From NCBI GenBank assembly GCA_963722575.1, contig CAVRNR010000006.1, positions 868,001-932,000 of the forward strand: a stretch of DNA of 64,000 nt. Reading direction: 5' to 3'. Below, piece by piece: positions 24,301 through 32,623 of this stretch (position 1 is its first letter; every line of letters starts with the position of its first letter). Both the position numbers and the translations under genes were made by a program. This stretch comes from Fen-178 sp963722575. Lineage in GTDB: Bacteria; Acidobacteriota; Terriglobia; Bryobacterales; Bryobacteraceae. A model generated the notes under the pieces. That model was given only the letters and a program-made list of their open reading frames with translations. It had not been told where the DNA came from and did no database searches.

Positions 24301-25443
24301 ATGCCTATGCGACCCCCGAGAACCCTCATGATGTGCGGCGCCGCACTGCTTGTGGCGGCCGGATTGTCGATCGGTCAGGAGCAGGGCCCGATGCGCGAGC
24401 CCAGCACGACGGTCGCCAAGCCCAAGAATGCGGACGCCGGCAATAACGCCGGTGAGCCGGACCTTCCCGCGATTCCCTCGCGCCTGAAGAAAGACAAGGT
24501 GGACGCCGGCAACCTGCCCAGCTTCAAGAGCAATGTGGACATCGTCACGGTGGACGTGGCGGTGCTGGACAACAAGGGCCATTTCATTCCCGGCATTCCG
24601 CCCGGAAATTTCCGCGTGCTGGAGGACAACGTGCCGCAGCAGATCCGCGGGGTCAATATGGGCGAAGCCCCCATGACCGTGGCCATGGTCATCGAGTTCA
24701 GCAACCTGTTCCAGCAATATTGGGGACCGGCCTGGTATCAGACGCTGCAACTCGCGTGGGGTTTTGCGAGCACCCTGAAGCCGGAGGATTACGTGGCGGT
24801 GGTGGCGTATGACCTGCGGACCGAAATCCTGGCGGATTTCACTACCGACAGGAGCAAGGTGCAGGAAGCGCTGAGCCGGCTTCAGATTCCCGGTTTCTCG
24901 GAGTGCAACCTGTTCGATGCCATCACCGATACGGCCGATCGCATGTCTGGCATCGAGGGGCGCAAAGCCATCGTGCTGATCGCTTCGGGCATCGACACCT
25001 TCAGCCATATAACCTTCGACCAATGCCGCAAGTCGTTGCAGCAATCCGGCGTGCCCATCTATGCCATTGGCCTGATGCAGACGCTGCGCGATTTGATCGA
25101 CGCCCGCGGCGGCATGGGATCGATGCAGCGCATGGACTTCCTCCAGGCCGATAACGAGATGCGGACGTTCGCCAAGGAGACCGGCGGCCAGGCGTTCTTC
25201 CCGCGCTTTCAGGGCGAATATCCCTCGATTTTCGGGGCAATCCACCAGGCCTTGCGCAACCAGTACGTAATCACCTATTCTCCCAGCAACAAGGCCCACG
25301 ACGGCACGTTCCGCAAAATCAAAGTCGACCTGGTGAACCCCGCCACCAACGAACCGCTGCCCGTGAAGGACGAGAAGGGCAAGCCCATCAAGTACCAGAT
25401 CGTCGCCAAGGCCGGCTACAAAGCGCCGCGGGAAGTGGAGTAG
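24301..25443 (+). CDS. Exported VWA-domain protein of the acidobacterial type
   Basis: A 380-residue secreted protein: signal sequence at ~8-24 (MMCGAALLVAAGLSIG), a ~60-residue charged linker, then a von Willebrand A domain from ~90. The strand before the metal site reads VTVDVAVLDNKGHFIPGIPPGNFRVLEDNVPQQI, typical of the VWFA-related proteins abundant in Acidobacteria. The MIDAS motif is degenerate: VAMVIEFSNLF replaces D-x-S-x-S. Family function is unclear, often assumed adhesion or protein assembly. ATG 24301 or 24307 is possible; a TATAGT box lies at 24283-24288. Its stop is followed directly by a dispersed repeat. Confidence 0.8.
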   Translation: MPMRPPRTLMMCGAALLVAAGLSIGQEQGPMREPSTTVAKPKNADAGNNAGEPDLPAIPSRLKKDKVDAGNLPSFKSNVDIVTVDVAVLDNKGHFIPGIPPGNFRVLEDNVPQQIRGVNMGEAPMTVAMVIEFSNLFQQYWGPAWYQTLQLAWGFASTLKPEDYVAVVAYDLRTEILADFTTDRSKVQEALSRLQIPGFSECNLFDAITDTADRMSGIEGRKAIVLIASGIDTFSHITFDQCRKSLQQSGVPIYAIGLMQTLRDLIDARGGMGSMQRMDFLQADNEMRTFAKETGGQAFFPRFQGEYPSIFGAIHQALRNQYVITYSPSNKAHDGTFRKIKVDLVNPATNEPLPVKDEKGKPIKYQIVAKAGYKAPREVE

Positions 25444-25445
25444 GC

Positions 25446-25466
25446 GGGGCCTGCTTTAGCTTGCCC
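25446..25466. repeat. Copy of the GGCAAGCTAAAGCATGCC repeat
   Basis: GGGGCCTGCTTTAGCTTGCC is the reverse-complement version of the repeat at 1909-2000, here as a single copy 3 nt after the VWA gene stop. A single copy cannot form the long hairpin. Confidence 0.6.
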
Positions 25467-25648
25467 TCGATTTTGCGGCCGCGGTGGAGGGCCCGCACCG
25501 CGCGTGCGTTTTCGCACACTCGGCAGTGTGCGCTTCTTTTGGCAACGCCCCGCCCGATTTGTCAAGCACTGAATCTGGCGATTTTACAAGACGATGCAAG
25601 AGCGTTGACAGACACGTTACGGTTCTGTTACTCTCGCTCCGTCGTAGC

Positions 25649-26092
25649 ATGAAGCTCCCGTCTCTTTCTCACCCCAACATTTTGCTGGTGGACGACAATC
25701 GCGATGGATTGCTCGTTCGCCGAACGGTGCTCGAAGAACTGGGGTATGGTGTATCCATCGCCCTAAACGGGGAAGAGGGTCTCAAACTCTTCGAGAGCGC
25801 CAACTTCGACGTGGTGGTGACGGATTACCGCATGCCGCGCATGAACGGGGCAGAGCTGATCCAGCGAATTCGCAAACTAAACGCGCATGCGCGCATCATT
25901 CTGCTCTCCGGCTTCGTAGAGCCGCTGGGGCTGACGGAGGAGAACACCGGCGCGGATGTGGTCATCGCCAAGAGCGCCAACGAGGCGGCCCACCTGGCGC
26001 GCTGGGTCAAGCGCCTGCTGAACCGCGCCACGCGCAAGCCCCCCGCCACGCAGAAGATTGCTCCCACCCGGGCCAAAGCGTCGAGCGGCTGA
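25649..26092 (+). CDS. Single-domain response regulator (receiver)
   Basis: A 147-residue receiver. Acidic pocket D15-D16, phospho-acceptor D59 (VVVTDYRMPRMNG), conserved Ser87 of LLSG and Lys108 in VVIAKSANEAA are all present. Beyond ~120 there is only a basic Arg/Lys/Thr tail, so it has no output domain and probably passes phosphate or a protein contact to another component. ATG 25649 follows GTTACTCTC-like sequence; a better -10 is not obvious. No kinase is adjacent. Confidence 0.85.
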   Translation: MKLPSLSHPNILLVDDNRDGLLVRRTVLEELGYGVSIALNGEEGLKLFESANFDVVVTDYRMPRMNGAELIQRIRKLNAHARIILLSGFVEPLGLTEENTGADVVIAKSANEAAHLARWVKRLLNRATRKPPATQKIAPTRAKASSG

Positions 26093-26111
26093 AATCTGGC
26101 ACACTGAGAGC

Positions 26112-27989
26112 GTGCCTCGTCCATGTCAACGTGAGCAGGCCGATTGCCAATCGGCCGCAGATTATCAATCTGCCTCACATGGCCTGTTTCTTCCGATTCT
26201 GGCCCTGACGGTGGCGCTGGCGGCCGCAGCCGCGCCCGCGCCCCGCCGTAGCCCGAATCCGCCGAAACCGTCCCCGGCGATGAAGGCGTCGTCCACCGTC
26301 CGCCGCTGGATGAGAGGCATGACGTTGCGCGATGAGGTGGCGCAGTTGATCTTCATCCCGTTCCACGGCGCGCCGTCGAATTCGCGGTCGCGGGAGTATC
26401 GGAGCTTCGTGCGGCTGATCCGGGAAACCAAGGTCGGCGGCCTCATCCTGACCAATGTGTCCAACGGCCGGGTGGTGCGGAAGGCCGAGCCGTACGCGCT
26501 GGCGGCGTTCCTGAACCGCATGCAGCGGATGCCCAAAGTGCCGCTGCTGGTGGGTGCGGATTTCGAGCGGGGCGCTTCGATGCGCGTGGAAGGAACCACC
26601 GTCTTTCCTCATGCCATGGCGTTTGGCGCTACCGGAGACCCGGCCTTTACGCGCTTCGAGGGCGAAGTCACGGCGCGCGAAGCCCGGGCGCTGGGCGTTC
26701 ACTGGGTCTACTACCCGGTGGCCGACGTGAACAACAATCCCGACAACCCCATCATCAACATCCGCTCGTTCGGCGAGGATCCTGGGGAAGTGGCGGCGCA
26801 CGTGAGGGCCTTCATCGAGGGGGCGCATTCCGACAAGCGCAACTTCGTGCTGACCACCGCCAAACATTTTCCGGGCCACGGCGACACGGCCGTCGATTCG
26901 CACCTGAACCTGCCCACCCTCAACGCCGGCCGCGAACGGCTCGAGCGGCTGGAACTGGTGCCGTTCCGCGCGGCCATCGAAGCGGGCGTCGATTCCATCA
27001 TGACGGCGCACATCGCCGTGCCCTCGCTGGCGCCGCCCGATTTGCCCGCCACGCTCTCGCCCGGCATCCTCACGGACCTGCTGCGCAACGAGATGGGTTT
27101 CAAAGGCCTGGTGGTGACCGACGCGCTGGATATGGGCGGCATCGCCCAAGGCTTTGGCGGCGCCGAGGCGGCGGTGCGCGCGCTCGAAGCCGGAGCCGAC
27201 GTGCTGCTCATGCCGCTGGATCCCAACGTCGCCCTGAAAGCCGTGGTGGCGGCGGTGGAGAACGGGCGGCTCACCCGGCGGCGGATCCAGGACAGCGTGG
27301 CCGCGATTCTTTCCGCCAAGGAGCGTCTGGGCCTCGACCGCAAGCGCCTGGTGGACCTCGAGGCCATCGGCGACATCGTCGATTCTCCCGAAGCATCCGA
27401 GCGCGCGCAGGAGATTGCCGGCCGCGCCGTCACCCTGGTCCGCAACGACGGCAATCTCATCCCGCTGGCCACGCCCGAGCGCGCCTGCTACGTGGTGATG
27501 GTGGAGAACCGGTACTCGTCCGAGGGGCAGGTCTTTGGGCAAGAGGTTCGCAAGCGCGCGCCGAGGGCGGCCGTCGCGTTCCTCGACGCATCCATGCCGC
27601 GCGATGCGCTGGAAGATGCCATCCGCGGACTGCCCGCCTGCCAGAGCTACGCCGTGGCCGCCTTCGCCACGGTCGCCGCCTACCGCGGCTCGGTGGGACT
27701 GGCGGGCGAGCTGCCGCACGCCGTCGAGACTCTCATCGCCTCGGGCCAGCCGGTGGCGCTGGTGGCGCTCGGCGATCCTTACCTGCTGCGCAGTTTCCCC
27801 GGCGTCGCCGCGTACCTGGCCACCTTCAGCAATGTGCCGCCATCGGAGGAGGCGGCGGTGGAAGCGCTATTCGGCGAAATCGACATCCGCGGCCATCTGC
27901 CGGTCTCGATCCCCGGCCTCGCCAACTACGGGGAAGGAATGCAGGTGCGGGCGACGCACCCCGTGCAGGCTGCCAACCCGGCGCGCTAG
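26112..27989 (+). CDS. Glycoside hydrolase family 3 protein (NagZ-like)
   Basis: About 625 residues. The GH3 (beta/alpha)8 domain covers ~75-410: K251-H-F-P-G-H-G-D258 is the hallmark of beta-N-acetylglucosaminidases, and the nucleophile is D337 in VVTDALDMGG. A C-terminal alpha/beta sandwich (~430-610) is also present. The enzyme probably removes beta-linked N-acetylglucosamine from cell-wall or chitin fragments. A signal-like helix (GLFLPILALTVALAAAAAPAP, ~23-43) suggests export. The start is uncertain: GTG 26112 places a palindromic repeat (26138-26173) in the coding region; the next in-frame ATG (26281) would remove the signal. Confidence 0.82.
   Translation: MPRPCQREQADCQSAADYQSASHGLFLPILALTVALAAAAAPAPRRSPNPPKPSPAMKASSTVRRWMRGMTLRDEVAQLIFIPFHGAPSNSRSREYRSFVRLIRETKVGGLILTNVSNGRVVRKAEPYALAAFLNRMQRMPKVPLLVGADFERGASMRVEGTTVFPHAMAFGATGDPAFTRFEGEVTAREARALGVHWVYYPVADVNNNPDNPIINIRSFGEDPGEVAAHVRAFIEGAHSDKRNFVLTTAKHFPGHGDTAVDSHLNLPTLNAGRERLERLELVPFRAAIEAGVDSIMTAHIAVPSLAPPDLPATLSPGILTDLLRNEMGFKGLVVTDALDMGGIAQGFGGAEAAVRALEAGADVLLMPLDPNVALKAVVAAVENGRLTRRRIQDSVAAILSAKERLGLDRKRLVDLEAIGDIVDSPEASERAQEIAGRAVTLVRNDGNLIPLATPERACYVVMVENRYSSEGQVFGQEVRKRAPRAAVAFLDASMPRDALEDAIRGLPACQSYAVAAFATVAAYRGSVGLAGELPHAVETLIASGQPVALVALGDPYLLRSFPGVAAYLATFSNVPPSEEAAVEALFGEIDIRGHLPVSIPGLANYGEGMQVRATHPVQAANPAR
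26138..26173. repeat. Two adjacent perfect palindromes (REP-like)
   Basis: GGCCGATTGCCAATCGGCC (26138-26156) has 9-bp arms around one base; GCAGATTATCAATCTGC (26157-26173) has 7-bp arms around three. They abut directly, as in tandem intergenic REP-like units, and lie between the receiver and GH3 genes, overlapping the apparent N-terminal codons of the latter. Confidence 0.75.
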
Positions 27990-28010
27990 TCGCGTTATAC
28001 TTGTGAGTCC

Positions 28011-28568
28011 ATGACGTTCTCTCTTCCGCCGCCGGGAGTGGTAGCGGTCCTGCTCATGCTGGTGCTCGCCGCTGCTGTCTACGACGTGCGGTACCGGCGC
28101 ATTCCCAACTGGCTGGCCGTCGCCGGCGTTCTCGCCGGGCTGGCGCTCAACGGGTTTCTGGACGAGGGCCGGCCGGGGTTGTTCATTTCGTCGCTGCTGG
28201 GGCTGGCGATCGCCTTCGGCCTGTATTTCGTTTTGTACGCGCTGCGCGCCATGGGCGCCGCCGACGTCAAGCTGATGGCGGCCGTGGGGGCGATCGTGGG
28301 ATGGCGGGACTGGTTCGGCATCTTTATCATCACCGCGATTGTTGGCGGCATCATGGCGTTGATCCTGGTGGTCGCGCGCGGGCGGGTGAAGAAGACGTTA
28401 TGGAACATCGCGTTCATCTTGAGCGAGTTGAAAGGCGGCCGGCCCGCCTACATGCGCAGGGAAGAGCTGGACGTGAAGAATCCCAAGGCGCTGGGGTTGC
28501 CGCATGGCGCGGTCATCGGCGTGGGCACGGTCTTCTTTCTGGCGATGGCCGCACATTTTACGAGGTAA
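28011..28568 (+). CDS. A24-family prepilin peptidase (CpaA/TadV-like)
   Basis: A 185-residue membrane aspartyl protease lacking the N-methyltransferase domain, hence TadV/CpaA type. The two catalytic aspartates are in YDVRYRRIPNWL (Asp24) and GAADVKLMAAVG (family GxGDxK; Gly replaced by Ala). Five or six transmembrane segments are visible. Such enzymes process Flp/Tad pilin precursors. A second, full-length prepilin peptidase lies at 31802-32623. TATACT at 27996-28001 is 9 nt before ATG and may drive a nearly leaderless message. The SDR gene follows after 6 nt. Confidence 0.83.
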   Translation: MTFSLPPPGVVAVLLMLVLAAAVYDVRYRRIPNWLAVAGVLAGLALNGFLDEGRPGLFISSLLGLAIAFGLYFVLYALRAMGAADVKLMAAVGAIVGWRDWFGIFIITAIVGGIMALILVVARGRVKKTLWNIAFILSELKGGRPAYMRREELDVKNPKALGLPHGAVIGVGTVFFLAMAAHFTR

Positions 28569-28574
28569 CAGGCA

Positions 28575-29336
28575 ATGATCGACTTATTCAATCTCAAAGG
28601 TAAGAACGCTCTGGTGACCGGATCGCAGACCGGTCTGGGGGCGGGCATGGCGGTGGGGCTGGCGCAGGCAGGCGCCAACGTTGTCGTGCACGGCATCAAT
28701 ACCAAGGGCATCGCCGAGGTTTGCGAAGCCGTGCGCGCGGCAGGCGCCAGGCCGGTCGAAGCCGTGGCCGACGTCTCCGACGCGAAAGCCTGCGCGGAGC
28801 TGGTCGAGTTCACGGTGAAGGAACTCGGCTCCATCGACATTCTCATCAACAATGCGGGGATCATCCGGCGCGCTCCCGCCGCCGAGTTTTCGGAAAAGGA
28901 CTGGGCGGACGTCATCGAGATCAATCTCACCGCGGTGTTCCGGTTCTGCCAGTTGGCGGGCCGCCACATGCTGGCGCAGGGCAGCGGAAAGATCATCAAC
29001 GTGGCTTCGTTGCTGGCGTTCCAGGGCGGCATCTTCGTGCCGTCGTACGCCGCGGCCAAGGGCGGTGTGGCGCAGTTCACCAAGACGCTGGCCAACGAAT
29101 GGGCGTCCAAGGGCATCAATGTGAACGCCATTGCGCCCGGATACATGGCCACCGATAACACCGCCGCCTTGCGCGCCGACGCGACGCGCAGCCGCCAGAT
29201 ACTGGAGCGGATTCCGGCCGGCCGGTGGGGAACCCCGCAGGACCTGGCGGGAGTCGCGGTCTTCCTGGCGTCGCACGCCTCGGACTATATCCACGGGACA
29301 GTGCTCACCGTGGACGGCGGCTGGATGGGGCGGTAG
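28575..29336 (+). CDS. kduD: KduD-like SDR dehydrogenase (2-deoxy-D-gluconate 3-dehydrogenase type)
   Basis: A 253-residue classical short-chain dehydrogenase. TGSQTGLGAGMA (14-25) is the cofactor TGxxxGxG loop, NNAG occurs at ~93-96, the catalytic Ser is in NVASLLAFQGG, and YAAAKGG holds Tyr and Lys. The opening LFNLKGKNALVTGSQ and the substrate-loop region resemble KduD, which reduces 2,5-diketo-3-deoxygluconate in pectin/uronate catabolism. This fits loosely with the GH28 protein elsewhere in the window, but no kdu cluster is present, so the exact substrate is inferred. It begins 6 nt after the prepilin peptidase stop. Confidence 0.8.
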   Translation: MIDLFNLKGKNALVTGSQTGLGAGMAVGLAQAGANVVVHGINTKGIAEVCEAVRAAGARPVEAVADVSDAKACAELVEFTVKELGSIDILINNAGIIRRAPAAEFSEKDWADVIEINLTAVFRFCQLAGRHMLAQGSGKIINVASLLAFQGGIFVPSYAAAKGGVAQFTKTLANEWASKGINVNAIAPGYMATDNTAALRADATRSRQILERIPAGRWGTPQDLAGVAVFLASHASDYIHGTVLTVDGGWMGR

Positions 29337-29817
29337 GGACTGAGCGAAACCCAGTCTCGGCCTCGCACGGGCCAAGAATTTACACACTATTCACTTGCCC
29401 GACACTCGCCACTAACATTCACGCCGTATCCTAGCGTAGACTGCATCCTCGAATCGTAAGCGCGCGCCGCCGCGACATCGATACGGATAGGTGACTTGGC
29501 ACGCCACCTCCATCGGGAATGGCAGTCGCTCTCGGGTCGGAATTACAAAGCGTCATTGGGTCCAACAGTCATGGAATCCGTGCGCCCCGTCGGAAGTTGC
29601 GGCTGCCCGGTTACTTTGCGGCCGCAAGCGGCACACATAAGCTCTGGTCTATCCCGACGGAACATCCCTCTCGGAGTGGTCGGGGCTTCTCCATGGGCCC
29701 GAGGTAAACGATCTTAGCTTGCAGGCCTGACAGGATCCATTCGTTCCGAATGCTCCCAAGGCAGGCATGCCAGAGTCATTGTGCACAAAACCGGCTTTCG
29801 GAAATGAGGTAGAGAGA
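29337..29817. other. Intergenic region, no gene seen
   Basis: About 480 bases with mixed composition, lower GC than the flanking genes. Short frames occur but none has a Shine-Dalgarno sequence or a domain-like translation. GAGGTAGAGAGA at its right end acts as the ribosome-binding region of the phosphoesterase gene. Confidence 0.45.
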
Positions 29818-31701
29818 ATGGTACCAGAAGATAAAAAGAGAGTTTCGGATTCTATGAGATCAAACCGAAGACAGTTTCTGAACCGCACAGCCATGGGCGC
29901 GGGCGCCTTGGCATTGGCGGGCACTCCGAAGGGCCACGCCAGGACCGGGGCCGGTAACGCTACTACTTCGCCGGGGGCCTGGAAGTTTGGCGTGATGAAC
30001 GACACACAGTGGACCGTCCCGGACGATGGCTACGACCCGGTGACCTGCGCGGTCGGCATTCTCAAGCAGATCCAGAGACAATTCATCGCGAACAAGGTCA
30101 AATTCGTGGTGCATGTCGGCGACCTTTGCGATGGCGGCACTCTCCCCGGCGAAGACGTTCGCGCACTGTATGCGCAACCGCTCTACGACCGCGGGATCGG
30201 CTTCTTCCCGCTCCGCGGCAACCACGACGACGGCGCCCCCCAGGCTGCCGAGTGTCAGGCTCTTTACCCTCAAACCCAGAACGGCATTCATAACGCCACA
30301 CCGGCGGCCAAGTTCGATTACGCCGCCGCCGCCGTCATCTCGCCGGACAATGCCAACCTCGGTATCCCGGCAATGCCCGATCCCGGTTCGTCCTTCCAGG
30401 CCGGCGTGAATCTCAGCAGCCCCGATGCGACGGTTACCGGCGATCTACGGGGCCTGAGCTATTCGTTCGATTTCGAAACCGCGCGTTTCATACTGCTCGA
30501 TCAGTTCACTCCGGCCGCACCAGCGACAGCGGGTCCCGCATATAACTTGGCTACCGCCATCGGCACCCAGCAGTCGTGGATCACCCGCCAGCTTCAAAAC
30601 CGCCAACCCGGCAGCCATGCGTTCGTATTTGCCCATAAGGGCCTGATCACGTGCCAGCACGCCGATGTGCTGTTTGGAAACTCGCCGGACTTGAATCCCG
30701 CCCTGACGGACCAATTCATCAATAGTCTGGCCTCCAGTGGCGTACGGTACTTCATTCATGGCCACGATCACATGTACGACCGTTCGTTTGTCACCACGAC
30801 CACCGGCACCGCGAAGGTAACTCAGATACTCGCCTCTTCCAACAGCTCTAAGTTCTACGTTCCGGCCGGCAGTCTTACGAATTCGGCCGCCAACGGAGGT
30901 AAGTCGAACGACGACTATTACGACCTGCCTAAGTTCGGCATTCGCCGGCGCCAGCCCCTCTCCCAGCAGCTAAATTCGATCGGGTTCCAGATCGTCACGG
31001 TGGATGGCCCCAACGTAACGGTCGATTACTACGCGGCGGTAGTCACCATCGACATGTCTCTGAGCATCAACAAGGGCGCCACCAGCGAGCTGCAAATCCC
31101 GAGCATCTCCTCTTATACCTTTACGAAGCAGGAGACGTACGGTTACAGCCTGGTAGGCAAGGAGTTCGTGGTTGCGGCGGGTGGGTTCTACACGGGCGTG
31201 CAGGATAATTCCGGTCCGGTCGCCGATGGCAGCCCGACTACCGCTCAGATTCTCTCCGGCGTCGCCAACAGTAAGGCGACTGACGCTAACGGCGTTCCCC
31301 TGGCGAAGGCGGTAAATACCGGCTGGAAGGCGAAAGCGGACGCATCGAATTCCAGAGCGCTGGCCAGTGACATTTTCATTCTCTGGGGTATGGGCTCCGC
31401 GCTGGGCTCCGACGAGACGGATACGTTCGCCCTCTCCATGAGCTACGATTCGCCGCCCAGGACTGCCGGCAACGGAGGGTTCGGCATTGCCTCTATGGAT
31501 GCCAGTGGCGACTGGGTGAACGCCGTCGCCAGAAATACGGGGGGCACGAAGAAGTTCGTGGCGGGTCCCTGGCAATCGAGCTATGGCTTAGGAACCTACG
31601 GAATCGATGCCACCTCGAAAACCGCTTGGGCGGTGATTAACTGCAACGGCCAGTTCGCCGTGGCGCGCGAAATAGAGGATCTCCCCGGATTGACTGGGTA
31701 A
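29818..31701 (+). CDS. Tat-exported metallophosphoesterase
   Basis: About 627 residues from ATG 29818 (or 29854, giving a shorter N-region). The twin-arginine signal NRRQFLNRTAMGAGALALAG is clear. Calcineurin-like metal motifs follow: MNDTQW (family D-x-H, here D-x-Q), VHVGDLCDGG, RGNHDDG, AHKG and IHGHDHMYD. Dinuclear metal coordination is thus largely conserved although the first His is replaced. Residues after ~430 form a beta-rich C-terminal region of unknown fold. It probably hydrolyses phosphoesters outside the cytoplasmic membrane; purple acid phosphatase or nucleotidase activity is possible. GAGGTAGAGAGA before 29818 supports this start. Confidence 0.82.
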   Translation: MVPEDKKRVSDSMRSNRRQFLNRTAMGAGALALAGTPKGHARTGAGNATTSPGAWKFGVMNDTQWTVPDDGYDPVTCAVGILKQIQRQFIANKVKFVVHVGDLCDGGTLPGEDVRALYAQPLYDRGIGFFPLRGNHDDGAPQAAECQALYPQTQNGIHNATPAAKFDYAAAAVISPDNANLGIPAMPDPGSSFQAGVNLSSPDATVTGDLRGLSYSFDFETARFILLDQFTPAAPATAGPAYNLATAIGTQQSWITRQLQNRQPGSHAFVFAHKGLITCQHADVLFGNSPDLNPALTDQFINSLASSGVRYFIHGHDHMYDRSFVTTTTGTAKVTQILASSNSSKFYVPAGSLTNSAANGGKSNDDYYDLPKFGIRRRQPLSQQLNSIGFQIVTVDGPNVTVDYYAAVVTIDMSLSINKGATSELQIPSISSYTFTKQETYGYSLVGKEFVVAAGGFYTGVQDNSGPVADGSPTTAQILSGVANSKATDANGVPLAKAVNTGWKAKADASNSRALASDIFILWGMGSALGSDETDTFALSMSYDSPPRTAGNGGFGIASMDASGDWVNAVARNTGGTKKFVAGPWQSSYGLGTYGIDATSKTAWAVINCNGQFAVAREIEDLPGLTG

Positions 31702-31801
31702 TCCAAGACGCTTTCCGGCACCTCGCCCGCCAAGCAAGCGGGGCGGGGTGGCCCGGAGGGCGCGGTCCGATTCGCGGGGCATAGCGCCGGGTCGAGCTCG
31801 C

Positions 31802-32623
31802 CTACATCCCCCCGTACCACCCCAGCACCCTGGGCCCCGCGATGGCCGCCGCCAGCGCGGCGGCGCCCAGAAACGTGCCGAAGGGCAACTCGTAGGTGGC
31901 GGCGTCCCTGCCGGTGGCCTTGATGTAGCCGTAGCCCAGAACCGAGCCGAAGATCGAGCCGATGATCAGCGTCAGCAGCGCCCCGCGCATGCCCAGAAAA
32001 CTGCCTACCATGGCGACCAGTTTCACGTCGCCGAAGCCCAATCCTTCGCGGTGGCGCACCTTGTAATAAATCCAGCCGCCGCCCCATAGAACCAGCGCCG
32101 GCAGCAGCGCTCCGCACACCGATTCAGCCAAGGATTCGAGGGTGCCATGCAAATCCGCGCCGAAGATCCAGAGCAGCGCACCAGCGGTGATGTCCGGCAC
32201 AGGCACGAACAGCGCAAACACAAGCCCGGCGAGCACGCCGCCCACCGTCAACTCGTCGGGCAGGATGCGCTTCTCCAGGTCGCAAAAGATCAGCCCCACC
32301 AGGATGGCGGTGAAGATGCACATCTTGACCGCGGCCAGCGTCGGCCCGAGCGTGAAGACGAAATAGAAAAACAGCAGTCCGGCGACCAACTCGACCAGCG
32401 GATAGCGCGCGGAAATGCGCTTGCCGCAATGGCGGCAGCGGCCTCTCAGCACGGCATAACTCACGAGCGGAATATTGTCATACCAGGCGATGGTTTTGCG
32501 GCAGCGGACGCAGTGCGAGCGCGGCTTCACCACCGAACGGCCGCGCGGCCAGCGGTGAATGCAGACGTTCAGAAAGCTGCCGGCCAGCAAGCCGAAGAGG
32601 AACGCGAGAATGGCTTCTATCAT
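31802..32623 (-). CDS. pilD: Prepilin peptidase, bifunctional PilD type
   Basis: A 273-residue membrane protein. The N-terminal methyltransferase-associated domain contains four cysteines (CVRC and CRHC, residues ~38-68) that bind zinc; it is followed by the A24 peptidase part with active-site Asp in FCDLEKRILPDEL and GLGFGDVKLVAMVGSFLG. PilD cleaves and N-methylates type IV pilin-like and type II secretion pseudopilins. About eight transmembrane segments are visible. It ends a reverse-strand cluster, its ATG overlapping the GT4 stop (ATGA). Confidence 0.92.
   Translation of the reverse strand: MIEAILAFLFGLLAGSFLNVCIHRWPRGRSVVKPRSHCVRCRKTIAWYDNIPLVSYAVLRGRCRHCGKRISARYPLVELVAGLLFFYFVFTLGPTLAAVKMCIFTAILVGLIFCDLEKRILPDELTVGGVLAGLVFALFVPVPDITAGALLWIFGADLHGTLESLAESVCGALLPALVLWGGGWIYYKVRHREGLGFGDVKLVAMVGSFLGMRGALLTLIIGSIFGSVLGYGYIKATGRDAATYELPFGTFLGAAALAAAIAGPRVLGWYGGM

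Noticed and set aside
26175..27719. 514-codon reverse frame antisense to the GH3 gene
   Set aside because: Its translation is His/Arg/Gly-rich without domains; the forward frame has clear GH3 motifs.
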